64,000 bases of DNA from Acestrorhynchus altus. Taxonomy: Eukaryota; Chordata; Actinopteri; Characiformes; Acestrorhynchidae. Under the pieces are notes generated by a model. That model was not told the DNA's origin, made no database searches, and worked only from the letters and a program-made list of their open reading frames with translations. Made by a program: the position numbers and the translations under genes. Within the stretch, counting starts at the first letter, position 1, and every line of letters begins with the position of its first letter. Below, in pieces: positions 1 to 12,769 of the stretch. The stretch covers positions 7,377,916 through 7,441,915 of the forward strand of contig CM067522.1 in assembly GCA_034509495.1 (NCBI GenBank), written 5' to 3'.

Positions 1-553
1 AAAATGCTTCAGTCTATGTGATATCAAGGTTACATCCTTACCATTATTGCCTCAGCTTACAAAAGCTCTGACACAACAAAGACAGGCCTGTACAATGCCA
101 AAGACCTGCACCATCTAGATGAGATCAGTATGACCTCTGTGCGCTTGGACGGTCAGCAGATTACTGGTATTTGATAGCGTTCTGGAGGTGTCCCCTCTAC
201 AGCCTGCAGCTCCAGAACATAATAGAGGTGCTATCATAAAAACTCTGACAGATGGGCTCCTGGGAGCCCAGTGGTTGCTGGAAGTTGTGTGATTGAAAGG
301 CGTCAGAAGATTCCTAAAAGCAGCATCCTTCTCTGTCATCTAATAGTATTTCGGAAATGTCATTAATGCTTAACGTCCTGCTCCGCAGCCTCATAAAATC
401 CTTGGCCGCCTCCCCTCTAGGGAGACTCTTAATTGGATTACATTTTCCCCCTTTCCTCAGCTTTCCATTTTTTTTGCTCTCCAGAATCATCCTTGATTAT
501 CTCTCATCTGATCTGACACTCTGGTGCCTTGCACAGGTCATTTGGAATGAGAG

Positions 554-615
<62 letters not shown>

Positions 616-1469
616 ATTAGAGAAATTTAACAAGCTTTCATTTCTTGTTTGTTTCTCCTAAAGTCTAGTTAGATAACTTTGCGTGGTTTCATGTACCACA
701 ACCAGGCCTAATTCATTTTTTACATGGCCCTCTTTATCCCTTCCAAAGTAAATACGTTATGTTTGTTACTTTTAAAGCTAATATATGTAAATGACCTCAA
801 AATATGTACCGAGGTTTTAAGATCCAACTAAAATCCTCAGGGATGTCAGAAAAAATTTGCTTCTGATTCAGCCACTCCTTTTGGCTGTCTTGTTCTTTTC
901 AAAGGCCATAATGATGCCTTTGCTTCACCACAACCAGACACAGCACAGCTAATTGTTTTTCTGAATATCTTCTACAGACTGTCTGAGTGGGACAAACTGC
1001 TGTAAGTTGAGATTATAGTGAGTGTGGTTTCAGCAAATCCACCCTGAAGACCCTGTTTTTGTACTTTAAAAGTAGAATTTTGGAATTTTAGGATGAAGAA
1101 CATGCCTGAAGTCCCTCCTCCTCCCATCTAACATCTTTTAAAGTCCATCTCTACCTAATCCGTATGCTTGCAAGTACAACATCATTACATCCTTCTAAAG
1201 AGCAACACCAGTGATCTTTTAGCACCGTCTCCTTTCTCCATGTTCTTCAGAGTTGTGGCTGTGTCGATGTGAGGTAACCACGAAGAAAGTCATCATGTGG
1301 GCAAGATGCTACCCATTTGTGCCATGTGTCATATCACATGAACTAAACCTGAGACTTTTCTGAGATGTACTATAAACTCATACATTCTATTTGATGCCCA
1401 TACACTCTATTTTAATCTGGCTGGAAGGACTGCATCTTTCACCAAATCGTCAGGAAGTCCCAGCAGTGA
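1..1469. other. Unique intronic DNA with one CT microsatellite
   Basis: I recognise no exon, RNA gene or repeat family apart from the (CT)n at 558-612. Reading frames here are short and unlike any family I know. Confidence 0.5.
558..612. repeat. (CT)n microsatellite
   Basis: About 55 bases of almost pure CT. The serine/leucine reading frame that runs into it is an artefact of the repeat. Confidence 0.95.
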
Positions 1470-2035
1470 CTGTACATTCTTGAAGATTGAGGAAATTTGG
1501 AATGGCAGACATTCTCTGCAGCGTCTACAGATGTACAGTTGAGAGCGTCCTCACGAGCTCCATCATCATGTGGAACAGCAAGTGCACTGTGCACACTGTG
1601 CAGGACAGGGAGGCCCTTCAGGGGGTGATCTAAACTGCACATACTCACTATATGAACACACTGCATTTTTATTGCTGCTCCACTGTTGCAATAATGCACA
1701 CTGCACTTGAATACACTGACAGTACTGCACATGCAACTTTACTGCCATACTTTGCACAGTAATATTATGCAAAAGTATTAACTGTATGTAAGCTATTTAT
1801 GCACCTCATGTATATAGCATCTATTTATATATCCTGTCCAGTATATGTCTCTTGTGTGATAGTGGTAACTCGTGTGTATATTCTTTGTACTTATGTTTAA
1901 TGTTTTATATTTTATATCTAATAGCTTGAGTGTTGAGGAGAACTAGTAAAATAAGAATTTCATTGTACAATATAACTGCCTGTTTACTGTGTTTGCTGTG
2001 CATTTGACAATAAAACTCTTGAACAACAACAAGCA
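1470..2035 (+). mobile_element. LINE 3' end with reverse-transcriptase C-terminus remnant
   Basis: From 1480 the plus strand reads LRKFGMADILCSVYRCTVES then VLTSSIIMWNSKC, the usual C-terminal end of reverse transcriptase in L2/CR1-type LINEs, and ends at a stop after EALQGVI. About 400 bases of untranslated tail follow, closing with AATAAAACTCTTGAA and a short AAC repeat near 2031. The 5' part is missing, as in most LINE copies truncated during insertion. The exact clade (L2, CR1 or Rex) cannot be settled by eye. Confidence 0.7.
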
Positions 2036-3290
2036 GGTGTCACAATACGTTTGTGTATATAGTGTTAATAAATTTCATAATAGCTGTGACACAATAACCA
2101 CAAAAACAATTTGAGTGTATATGAGATGAACCTTCCAGTAGTTCCATAACTCCACACCAAAACAAAAGAGAAACAGAGGACTCAGCACCTTGCAGGTGCT
2201 GTTGGCAGAGACAGCGCTTTTCCTGGGAAATTGAGCAGACATGATTGGTTTGAACACCTGCCACTCAGAGCCTCCGTCTCCACTTGGCCCCAGATGGAGA
2301 AAAGATGACTGGGCGTGGAAAATGACCTTGAAGTTTGGAAAGTCAAAGTGAACACAGCTTCCAGCTTTCATCTTTCAGAGCAGGCTGATTGGAAATATCC
2401 TTTTCAGACATGCTGCATTAAAACTCATCGTTCCATAAAGTTTATTTACAGAGCACTTGGTTAATATCTGTCATAAACGGCAAATCAAATTTCCCCTTGG
2501 TTTTATGTTGGCTTGGAGAGCACTTAACGTTGTACACTCTCTGTCTTCTCCCCGTTGCAAAGGTGTGAGCCCTGATGAATTGTCCTGCAGTTAAACTTGA
2601 AATATGACTCTGCTGGATTTAGCATTTAGGGTTTTTTAAAATAGTCCTGTTGTCAGGCAAAACCTGAGTACTGCTCATTGTTTTTCAGCCTCATTTATAT
2701 TGTCAATTATTATACGCATACTTATCGCTGCAGGATATTTGAGTAATATTTGGTACAGACTTTTATATGCTGTAATATTCCACTGCAGAGGATTATATCC
2801 TTTGCAGTTTTTTCTTTAAAGAACCTGTGTCCAATCTTTCTGAAATATGAGGTCTTGAAAAATGAAAAAGGGAACTTCTTGTTTTGGGAGGAGGTATGAT
2901 ATTGTGGTTACAGGTGCTGCAGCAAACTGGAGAAAAGGTTTTCTACAGTGTGGAAGCATGCAGGTCACCTCTGGTTGCTCGAAGAAGTGTGATAAAAAAA
3001 AAAAAAACTAAGAGCGAAATGAGAAAATATCTTGTAAATCTTTAAAACTTGTATTCAATCTTGTATTGTGTTGACCTGACAATGTAAAAGTGAATCATTG
3101 TGCAAACTTGCAATCTTGGCAGAATCAGAGTGTAACACTCTACTACTGTCAACTTTACTAGTGAAACCTGCCTTGTATCTTGTTCTGTTTCTCTTTATGC
3201 CTAACCTTGTGTGTTGCTTGTTGGATTGAAGTAAATCCAGCCTGGTCTCAAGAGAAATTCATACATGTGTGTATGCTTATGATATATATA
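2036..3290. other. Unique A+T-rich intronic DNA
   Basis: No exon or known repeat recognised, apart from a poly-A run at 2994-3007. Confidence 0.45.
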
Positions 3291-4478
3291 CTAACCTTTA
3301 CAACTCCAGGCCAATTTTACAGGACTTTTTCATAGTTTGATAAGATAATCCTTTATTAGTCACACAATGGGGAAATTCACAACATTGCAGCAGCAAAGGG
3401 ATAGCAAGGCACAAGTACAAGAAATAGATAAAGTAGTAGTATATGCAGTATCGTACCTACAACATTATAAATAATAAACATATAATAAACATATACAGAT
3501 TATTGCACATAGGGAGACTGCACATTATGTCATATTGAAAAACTCAGATATTAGGTGAGTTAAGTGTGTGTGACAGTGGTCTGCTGAGAGCGGGGCTGGT
3601 TGTACAGTCCTGTGATACCACTCCTTCACATACTTAGGGTGAAGCAGCTTGTCACTGAAGAAGCTGTTCAGTGCTGCCAGAGTCTCATGCAGTTGGTGCA
3701 CTTTTATTCATAATTGTATAGTATTTATAATTACATGGGCCAGATATTGTTATTTTCAGGAGATCATATGTTACTGAAATATGTCTTCACTTGAGATGTA
3801 AAAAATAAGAGATTTTAAATATTCTGATCAAATCTGTTTTAGCATTTTGATTATAGGGACTAAAATGATCATTCAGAGTGTTTTCGAGCTACAAAAATAG
3901 AAGTATTTAAATTAATGGTTTGTAATGATTCTATGGACAGGGATATATATGTATAATAAGTTCTTCAAAATTCTTCACAGTAGTCCAAACAAAATAAAAA
4001 CACAACCCAAATGACCTTTATTATTTATGTATGTATCAGTATTCTCCCTTTTCAGGACTTTTATTCTGAAATTTGAACATTGCGTGAGCAAAAAAAGAGC
4101 AAACAATCCCTTCCTTCTTGTTCTCTTCTGCAACCCAATATCTGTGTCAGTGATGTCATCAGCCCCACCCTCTCGCTGATCAGTTGGAGTCTGAATGGAG
4201 GTTGAACAGAACACGGGAACATAATTATTTACATAATTATATAGTTCATACAAATATGAAATATAAGATTCTTTGGCATTTAAACTGGTATTTAATTTGC
4301 TGTTTCCTGAGCTGAATTACTGATATTTCATCACTCAATGAAACACTGTAGTGGTTCGATACATGTAAGTCTTCTAGCTTGTTTGATGTGTGTATCATGT
4401 CTGTAGGTTACTCTGACCCTACTCTTAGATATGAAACCTAGAAAACAGCGTGTGCGGATCTTGGGTTCTAAGAGTTAA
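3291..4478 (+). mobile_element. TTAA-end non-autonomous element, copy 1 (interrupted by a LINE tail)
   Basis: The left end CTAACCTTTACAACTCCAGG is a decayed version of the family end TTAACCTTTAGAAGCC. The right end is CTTGGGTTCTAAGAG followed by an intact TTAA at 4475-4478. Internal landmarks shared with the other copies include TATGTATGTATCAGTATT (about 4028-4045), CAGGACTTTTATTCTGAAAT (about 4055), and the 3' block GTGTATCATGTCTGTAGGTT near 4390. No reading frame for a transposase is present. A LINE tail interrupts it at 3342-3696. Confidence 0.75.
3342..3696 (-). mobile_element. LINE 3' tail nested in the TTAA element
   Basis: The reverse complement matches the LINE copy at 47.9-48.6 kb: the minus strand reads CATGAGACTCTGGCAGCACT, then the GAGTGGTATCACAGG and CACACTTAACTCAC blocks, and ends in AATAAAGGATTATCTT. 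It splits the host element precisely, between TAGTTTGAT and TGCACTTTTATTCA, which are adjacent in the copy at 53.6 kb. Confidence 0.75.
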
Positions 4479-5631
4479 CCTCACAAGCACCTGATGTCTG
4501 TAAAAATGAAGAATATCTAAAGAGTAGCTTTTTTTCATGGTTTCCCACTAAAGCTTAAAGTAAAGATGAGCATTGCATCGAATTCTTGATTCTAGACTTG
4601 TTGACTTGTTGCATTTAGGAATGTTTTTCTTTTGCCCATTTTTATGTAAAAACGCCCTATGAATCTGATTTCTCAAGCAGACTGGCAGATGTTAAGAGCA
4701 AATAGCTTCATGGTGACACATTTCTCATTCATAAACATTATGTGTACGTTTTCAAAGAAAGAATGCATGCATACACACTCGATTTGATAGCATATATATT
4801 GAAAAGGGACAGTTTGATCTGATTGGGATGAGCATCATGACAGACATTGTGTGATGTTAAGGATTACAGAAAGATGAGTCTGCATAAGATTGAAATTGAA
4901 GGCTTTAATATGAAAAACAAAATATGGAAACCATGGTCAAAGGACAGACAAGGGTCAAAACCGAGTGAAAAGACAACCAGAACTTAATTCATAAATCATA
5001 TAGCATGTCTGTCATTGCCACTCTCGATCCGTATATGTGACCGGTGGATCTGCACAAGACATAATGATGTATAACCCAAGTTATATTTCTATAAATCCTT
5101 GCAATATTACTCTACCGTGTCATTCCATGTGCTTCACTCACTTTAGATGCTGGTTCTGTGTCTCTAAACCTGTCTATGACGAGGAGCTCAAAGCATGATT
5201 TGTATTTACAACAGTGGTGCCAAAGTAAATTACGTTCCCCTACTGTAGGGAAAGCACAGTGTGCCAATTTGCATTTTACATGTAAAATGTAATGTAAAAA
5301 GCTGATGTTCATTGTGGTGCTCCACTCACCTGTAATAAGGAGGATACTGTCTATTGTTGCTACTCCTGGCTCAGCACGCCAGTTTCTGCACCATGTCACA
5401 TTGATGAAGAGGGCAGGACAAAGCTTAGAACTGAATGCTGTGTCAAAATCCTGTGTAAAATCCTGAATATTACTCTACGCTGATTATTTTACTTCAGATG
5501 CTGGATCGGTATCTTAACTTGAACTTGACTTTCTGTGCTGATGTTATGCTCATATCCTTTATTTACCAAATGTACATGTAAATGTTTATATGCATATAAA
5601 TCTTGCACACCTATGCTTGCACACAGGGAAA
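4479..5631. other. Unique intronic DNA
   Basis: No exon, RNA gene or repeat family recognised. Confidence 0.4.
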
Positions 5632-5835
5632 TTTGTCCTCCACATTTTACCCATCCATGCAGGGAAACACTCACCGCCCGGAGGGATTAGGGATTATTGT
5701 CTGGGAAGCAGTGGGGGAGTTAAGTGCTTTGATCAAGGGCACTTCACTCATGCCCTGCCAGCTGAGGGATTCAAACTGGCATCCTTCTAGTCACAAGGCT
5801 GATTCCCTAGCCACCATGCCATTGCTGCCCCTCTA
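5632..5835 (-). mobile_element. tRNA-derived SINE
   Basis: The segment ends with GATTCAAACTGGC (5769-5780), then CACAAGGCTGATTCCCTAGC and a CCATTGCTGCCCC end. Read in reverse this is a tRNA-like head with a B box near GTTTGAATCC. The internal AAGGGCACTTCA block is shared with the copy at 45.0 kb. Both are SINE relics, not working tRNA genes. Confidence 0.7.
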
Positions 5836-6772
5836 ATATTTTACTTTTATTATAAATATTAGCATTTTTCTTTATTCGTTCCTGTATTTTACTGAAAAAT
5901 ATCTGTTAATATATTCTGAAGCTCTGCTTCTGAGATTTCCAACTTTCTTTGACATTGTTTGTCCATTTTGTCACTCAACGAGGTGTTAGGTAGTGATAAT
6001 TACGTTGTATTACCTCATTAGCATTGCGCTACACATTTAAAGCCTGGACCTATACATTTTCCAAGAAAAAGAAATCCTGCTCTGAATTTAAAAGTGTCCT
6101 TTGTTAAATCCCACCACTCAGCTACTTTCAAAGTGCTACAGCGATCAAAGCAGCGCAGCCTTTTTGTCCTGACACAATTACCCCTGTCAAAACATTGCGA
6201 GAGAGGGTGAAAAAAAGCAGACACAGTTGCGTCAAAACAAAGAAACAAAAGTCTGGCCTCTGTTCAAAGCCCTGACTTCTTGCCTGGCCTCCTTGGAGAT
6301 ACTGTCTCAGATTTGATTTGTCACTGAAAGAAAGCACTTATCGTCGTCAGCTCCTAGCCACTTTGTTTCTATTTCTATTCGCTCTCTCTCTCTCTCTACC
6401 TTTCCCTACTTGGCTGCAAACATGCTGCATCAATTCTGAGCAGGTTGCCATGCAGCACAAAGCCAAGGAAGTTGCCTGCTTATGTGAAGCCGCAAGGGAC
6501 GTGGGCAATGCAGCGCAGATTTGCTGATTGAAAATAGGCTCGGTCACCACAGATAAGACATTATTCATTCCAACACATGCACTGTGCTGGAATGAAGGCA
6601 TGGAAAGTAATGAAGATCATGAGGGTGCTTTGGGAATTTCTGTCATCTTGATAGGGATGCTTAAGTGGACTGACATGGATCTATGTAAGGAGATTTCTGA
6701 AAGTCTTGACTTATGTGGGTTTAAGAACCTTGCATTTCAAAACCACTTTTTGAGGCCATGAGTAAATTGTAT
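5836..6772. other. Unique intronic DNA
   Basis: Several overlapping short frames lie at 6.0-6.8 kb on both strands, but none resembles a known protein or has exon-like splice borders. Confidence 0.4.
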
Positions 6773-7477
6773 GTATAGTGACATGCAGATGTTTGGGAAA
6801 CACTTTTAATGCATTCTTTTTTGTATCATATTACAGTGAAAATAAGAAATGAGCATCATCAACAATGTGGGCACACTGAGAGATTTTACCAAGGTCTTAA
6901 ATTTACCAAGGTCTTAATTATCTTGTTAGGTCTGTAGCTTATTCACAGTCATTGTTTCATTGTTAGGAATACAAAGTTCTGAAACTTTGTGCCAACAATC
7001 ATCAGTCATGGGCTCCTCTAAACAGCTGACAATTTAAATGATAAAGCAAAAATGCAGTTTGTAATGCAACTGTGAAATGATGGTTTGTGCTAAAGCAGGG
7101 AATCCACGATGATGTGCAGGGCAGGGCACTCTAGGAATGAGAAACACTGCACTTTTCTACTGTGAGGCGAACCCTGCACAAATATGATCTTTACAGAAGA
7201 ATTATTAGAACATAACCTTTCCTACATCCTCACCACAAAATTAAGCATCAGGAGTTTAGAAAGGAACATCTGAACAAGTTACATAGAAAGGACATCGATC
7301 TCGATCATGAGAAATGTTTCACTGGTAAGGTGGAGTGGATTTAATAATAATAAATTCCAATAAATTCTGGAAATAAAATCAGAGAAACTGAAAACCCATG
7401 GATAGACTTTAGAAGCACAGTGCTTGGTTATTAACAGAAATTGCAACCAGGTGCTTAAACTTTTGCACGGCACTGTA
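6773..7477. mobile_element. Tc1/mariner-type MITE with inverted ends
   Basis: The left end TATAGTGACATGCAGATGTT (about 6774) is an imperfect inverted match to the right end CTTTTGCACGGCACTGTA (about 7460-7477), and both ends abut TA, the Tc1/mariner target. The interior is about 700 bases without an intact transposase. A 16-base block, TTACCAAGGTCTTAAA, is tandemly repeated at about 6887-6918. Confidence 0.65.
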
Positions 7478-7854
7478 TGGCAAAACGTAATCTCCTCTAA
7501 GTCAATTTTAGCTCCACGTTAAGCTTACATTTCCACTGAACAAGTCTCCAAGAAGCTGTGCCAGAGAGAAGCGATAAAGAAATTAGACTTGTGGAAAAGC
7601 TGTTCTCCTCCAGCTCTTTGCAATTTCACTTGTCACTCCCTGCTTACTGCTCCAGAATATTCATTGTGGCCATTATTAATAATTACTTCTCGCATCCAAC
7701 TGCTCTTTAGCACACCGAACATTTGCATGCAGAACGGACTCTGTTAGCTGACTGCAAACAGTAATTTCAAGGTGGGGGTGCTGTAATATAGTGTTTGATA
7801 GAAGTGCTTGTCTAATTTTGCTATACTCTAAAAATGGGCTCTTCTAGAGTAAAA
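7478..7854. other. Unique intronic DNA
   Basis: No exon or repeat family recognised. Confidence 0.4.
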
Positions 7855-8090
7855 TCACGGGTGGAGCAGGTTCATCCTGCTTTTGGTGGAGCAACTATTT
7901 CTACTGTCCAGAGATCTCTTTCTACTAGATTTTGGAACATCGCTGCAAAGATTTGATTGCAGTCAGAGCACTAGGGAGTTAGATGATCATCATCCCACCT
8001 CACCCCAACTCCCCAACTCATCCTAAATGTACTGGATGGAACAACACCATTCCATAGATGTTCAGCTACTACACAGTTCAATGCTAGCTT
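7855..8090 (-). mobile_element. Tc1/mariner relic
   Basis: The block CTAGATTTTGGAACATCGCT, followed by a diverged match to the antisense strand of a common fish Tc1/mariner element, recurs at 36.39 kb. It is heavily decayed and has no open frame. Confidence 0.45.
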
Positions 8091-9884
8091 ACACCTGAGT
8101 TTAAGCGTGCTTATATTTATCTCCAGAAAGTCCAATTCTATGCACACAGTAGTATTTCTTTATAGGTAACAAACAAGCTGTGTGTGTGCATTTCTATTCT
8201 AGCAATGGGTGGAGCATGAAGTAGCTGAATGCATTTATTATAAGTGTTGTCCACAAACATTACTAGACCAAAAGTAGGATAAGCTCTTTTTAATACCCTT
8301 GATTTCATTAGAAACAATAAATGAGCTGTCCCAATAATTGTGTCCATACATACTGTATATATACTGTAGACATTTACCAAGTCAGGATTATTCAAGTAAG
8401 CATGTAAATGGGACTACAAATGGACTATCTTTTCTACCTTATTATGAGCTTCACTACCTCTGAACTCACTCCGCTTCAGACAGAAGCATTTGTCTCATTA
8501 TGATTTAAGGAAGGAGATGCAGGCACTGATTTATGTCCCATGCACATCTATGTCCAAGCTTGCTTGCTTTGCAGAGTCTTAAAGGCTGCCTGTGAGCCAG
8601 GTGGCTGCCTCGGGCTTCCCCATCTGAGGGCCAGGAAGACCTAGACAGTGTATCTCCCCGAGAGCAGTGGGATTTTCTTGGGGAAGGGAGGGAGATATGC
8701 AGGGCTTAACAGCTGAAGGATGAAGGGCTTTTGTTCTTCATGCAGAGACAAGGTCACCCTCTCTCTGGGAGGATGCTGGAGCTGGCCCAGCATGGGAGGC
8801 AGGGTAATGGTAGGGTAGAAGACTAGAGCCGGGGGGGTGTGGGGATGGAGTCGGGGGTGTTGATGCTGAAGTCACAGAGAGCTGAGTGGGAGTTATTCCG
8901 GCTTTGCTCCATTACCACAGACCCTGTCCCCGTGGGCCTCCAACCCCATCCAAGCACAGCCTTGGCGAAGTCACAGCAACGTTCCTACAAGACAGCCTTA
9001 ACCATGCAACCGTTCTCAATATATTACTTTTCTTTCCCCCCTCTTCATCATTCAAGCCTTTTGTGCTCATCTCTATCCTAGCATGCACTCTGACCTAGTT
9101 AGAAACTCTTGACTCTTTGGGCTTCATGCATTCTCGCTTAGCAAACTCCCCTCATTCTGCGACGCTCTACTGAGGAAAACTTTTGTTTTCAAGTGGCAAG
9201 TAAGTGAGGACAGATAATGCATCCTTTAAAAGTTTTCAATCTGACACACTTTCACACACTTTCAACCAACTCCACACCTTGCAGAATGCATCAGAATTCA
9301 CTATGGATGCAAATCCTTTTTGAGGTCACAATTCTTCTATAAAACATTCTCATTCTTATTTGTACACGCTCGCACGTGCCTTTCACTATCATGTTGGAGC
9401 AGCTGTTTCCAGCAGCTTAGCTTAACTCGAGTCCCAATTAAAAAGGAAACATGCTTCTATCTCTCCTCAATAATTCAAGTGTCAGATTTTATGAGCCAGA
9501 CAACCAGTCAAGGTATTGGTAAAAAATAATAGGCTGATATATTTGTTCAGTGCTATATTTTTTTGAGAAAAATCACCAGTCGGTTTTCAGTTTGAGAGCC
9601 GAATGGCTCATTATGTCACAGACTCACTGCATGACTGTCATGTTGAGAGAGAACAGCATTGGATATGTCTAATGAGATAATAACCAACTTCCCTTTCTCA
9701 GTAACAGCTGGAAATGTGGGTGAAAAAAGCTGCCACAACGTTTTGGAGATTTTGATGCAGTATCTCTGTGAGTGAATTTATTCATTGTATTTTAGGAAAA
9801 CACATTTTTGGCTTCATTTTTAGGGATCTTAATGATCAGTCCAATTTCTAGCAACAATACCAAGCCATCTGTCTCATTATAAGA
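8091..9884. other. Unique intronic DNA with a GC-richer patch
   Basis: No exon or repeat recognised. The stretch at about 8580-8960 is richer in G+C than its surroundings and free of obvious repeats, so it could hold a conserved non-coding element, but nothing in the sequence alone proves this. Confidence 0.4.
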
Positions 9885-10275
9885 AATGATCTGCAACCAT
9901 CTAACTGCTTGACAAAAAATAGGAGACCATAAGTTCAAATCCTGTCAAAACCACAGTCCTCAATTATCAGGAATAGGAGGGTCTCTGCCCCATGTGACAT
10001 ATGAGTGCTTATTTGCAGATCAATTTCAGCTGCAGTTTATTCATTATGTTTTTGAGGCTCAACTGCAATGTCGATCAATGCCATTTGAGAGAACTGTTCA
10101 ATTCCCTGAACTGGCAGTACATTACTGAAGTGCCCTTGAGCAATGCATTTAACTGCCCAACTGCTCCACAGGCGCCATGGATAGGGCTGCCCACCACTTG
10201 GGGCACATGTGTGCCAATTCACTTGTGTGTGTGTATATTTCACTGTGTGGGTGGGTTAAATTGCAGAGAACAGAT
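9885..10275 (+). mobile_element. tRNA-derived SINE
   Basis: A tRNA-like head with B box AAGTTCAAATCCTG (9931-9944) leads into a body with CTGAACTGGCAGTACATTAC, GCGCCATGGATAGGGCTGCC (about 10172) and a tail ending GGGTTAAATTGCAGAG. This order is that of a common fish SINE. Confidence 0.65.
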
Positions 10276-10329
10276 TTAGCCTTAAAGATATTCAGGGTAT
10301 TCAGATATATAATTTCCCCTTTCGTGTTG

Positions 10330-10618
10330 TTAAAATGGTGTCCTGTGGCTTTTGATTTCTTCTTTTTAGTCCTTATAAGCATCTTTTTAATCAAAAATTG
10401 GTCTATTCATACAAATATTTAAATTCTCTTAATTTTTAAATAAATTAAGACAAGAATTTCTTGTTTGGGATGTTCTGAAAATAATGTCTGGCATGTATCA
10501 TAAATACTTTTTTGATGTTTTTTTTTTTTTTTTGCATAAAAATGCATTTTTTGTAGATTTAAAGTACATCAAACTATGAAAACATCCCACAAAATTAGCC
10601 CAGAGTTCTAAATGTTGA
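10330..10618 (-). mobile_element. TTAA-end element, copy 2 (partial)
   Basis: The reverse complement of 10565-10618 reads CTCAACATTTAGAACTCTGG, then the AATTTTGTGGGATGTTTTCA and TAGTTTGATGTACTTTA blocks, matching the left end of the family. The terminal TTAA has decayed to TCAA. The inner part is diverged and carries a poly-T run. Confidence 0.6.
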
Positions 10619-12769
10619 GTGAACTCAAAACCCTTTTTAATTTTAAGTTGTCTTGCCTTTATATGGCATAATAGCAGTGTTACACAGTAGACAGTAAATC
10701 AATCACATAGAAACTAGTATTTATTAAAAAACAACACCATATAACCTAGTGTAGCTTATTTACCAGCAATGAACTGTATAATTAATGTCATATTCCAGCT
10801 TTGTGTCAACCTTGCAAAAATGTGCTGTGTAAAATATTTTTCATATTTGTTATCAGGGTTCAAGGTATGGACAGAAATGTTGTCTGATATCTGAGGGTGT
10901 ACGGTCCTTCCAGCAGGCTGCTCTGACGGTAATATTTCCCAGTCGCATATTGATTCACAGGAGAGGGGGAATGAGAGCCATTGGCGGGTCCAGCAACAGA
11001 CCCTTTGGCCAGGCACTGCAAGCTGCGCAATAACACGGATGGACCAGTTTATCAAACGCCTTCTTCATATCATGCCCTGTTTATTACCCTGCCCGTCCTC
11101 ATAAAAAGAGAGTTGCTCTCTCTTCTCTCCCCTCAGTGACAAGTGACTTCTAGCTCTCAGCAGCCACTCACTGCCATATTTAACATTCTGCAGCCATAAC
11201 AGCAATGGACGCTTAAATCAATGCATGCGTCTGCAGCTGAAAATTAGCCAAGCATAACAAACATTCACCCATAATTCATATTTTTACCCCCCAGAATTAA
11301 AGTTTATTTTACTATTTTAGATATGATTACATAATTAGAAAATTAATTACACAATGATATATTTAGAGTCCAACAAACAAAAATGTGGTAAAATATTTGA
11401 AAAATAAATGACACTGTAGAACCACTTTTGGTTACTTAACGGAAATAAAAATGAAACATTGTGATTTGAAGAATCATTAAAATGTTTAAGGAACCTTCTA
11501 AATCACCAAAGCTTCTTAAATATTCTATACCAAGTTAATGGGTTTCTCTATGATATGGTGAATGAGGTAAATATCTCTAAATCATTTTAATGACATTAAC
11601 ATTAATACATAAACATCTACTTTTTTATGACGGTTATTAAATCCAGCTTTATTTTTTAATGACAAGAATTTACTGTAGCCTTATAGGCAACCTGCAGGAT
11701 GAGGCTCATTTTTGTTTTATCCTTAAACAAACACTACACAGAGTTTTATGAAATGTCCCTCTTCATATTTTACTAGAGACAGGTCTCCTCATTTATATTG
11801 TCTTATAACATCTGCGTTTATGCTGAAGTGGAAAGCAGTTTGACCATTAGCTGAAGTAATTGCAGCAAATGTGCTTAGAGCTGTAAAAATCAACACAAAG
11901 AATGTGTGGCTCCTATAGAATCAGTTAACATGAATTCTATGCAAAATCCTGGACTTTTTATTTTTTATTTTAAAATTCCAGCTGTGTGGACTGAACTTTG
12001 TAACAGTGTATTTCTGTTTTTTTTGTAGTAGTGAGTCTTTTTGAATAGTGTTGCAGTGTTGCAGTGAAAAATATGAAGACCAGGTCGTTTTACGGTTTGG
12101 TTTCTTGCTGATACCAGTGCTTCCTAAAGGAGCCTTTTCCTGGAGCTTCTCGTTCCCTGAGGGGCACCTGCTCGAGTTAAGGTTAGCTTTTAGCTTAGCA
12201 CCCTTCTCTGACTTGAGCTTCCTGACTTGCTGAATCTGAGCTCCTATAATCTGAGCTCCCTTTCTGCAAAAGCTGTGAAGAAGATAGCGAGCAGTGTCTG
12301 GTGGTGATGTGGATCCTGGGGAAAGATTCTCTCCCTGCCTGAACGTGTGAAAAACACCCTCTCATTTACATTTGCTGCATATGGTTTACAGGGATCTACA
12401 GCGCTTAAAGGGAATTACATTTGAATCATGTTACACAGACAGGCAAATGCAGTTTTAGACTCTTATTGGTGTAGCATGGTGTGCTTGCTTGTGCTTTCTG
12501 GGTTTGTGTATATTTTGGGGACATAAATTGAGTCAATCATTACGTTTTGGGGTTTTGGGATTGGCCCGTTTAACAACTCTGTTTTGGTTATGCTAGATGT
12601 CCTCTCAACAAAGTATAGAGTTTGACGTTCATGGTTTGTCACTTCCATGAACTCTCATTGTTGAGCTATACCAAGATAAATACACTTTCCCATTCTAGAG
12701 CAGATATCCCACGTCTCCTGTGACTTGGTCTGTCTTTGTGGTCATTAAGCCTACTATTTTTCTGTGTGG
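10619..12769. other. Unique A+T-rich intronic DNA
   Basis: No exon recognised. The stretch at 11400-11560 contains GTAGAACCACTTTTGG and AAGGAACCTTC motifs like those of the fold-back repeat at 35.4 kb, but too decayed to bound. Confidence 0.4.

Noticed and set aside
9931..9944. tRNA-like B box (also at 5.77, 19.19, 45.13 and 53.05 kb)
   Set aside because: Each sits in a SINE body and none folds by eye into a complete tRNA; not called as tRNA genes.
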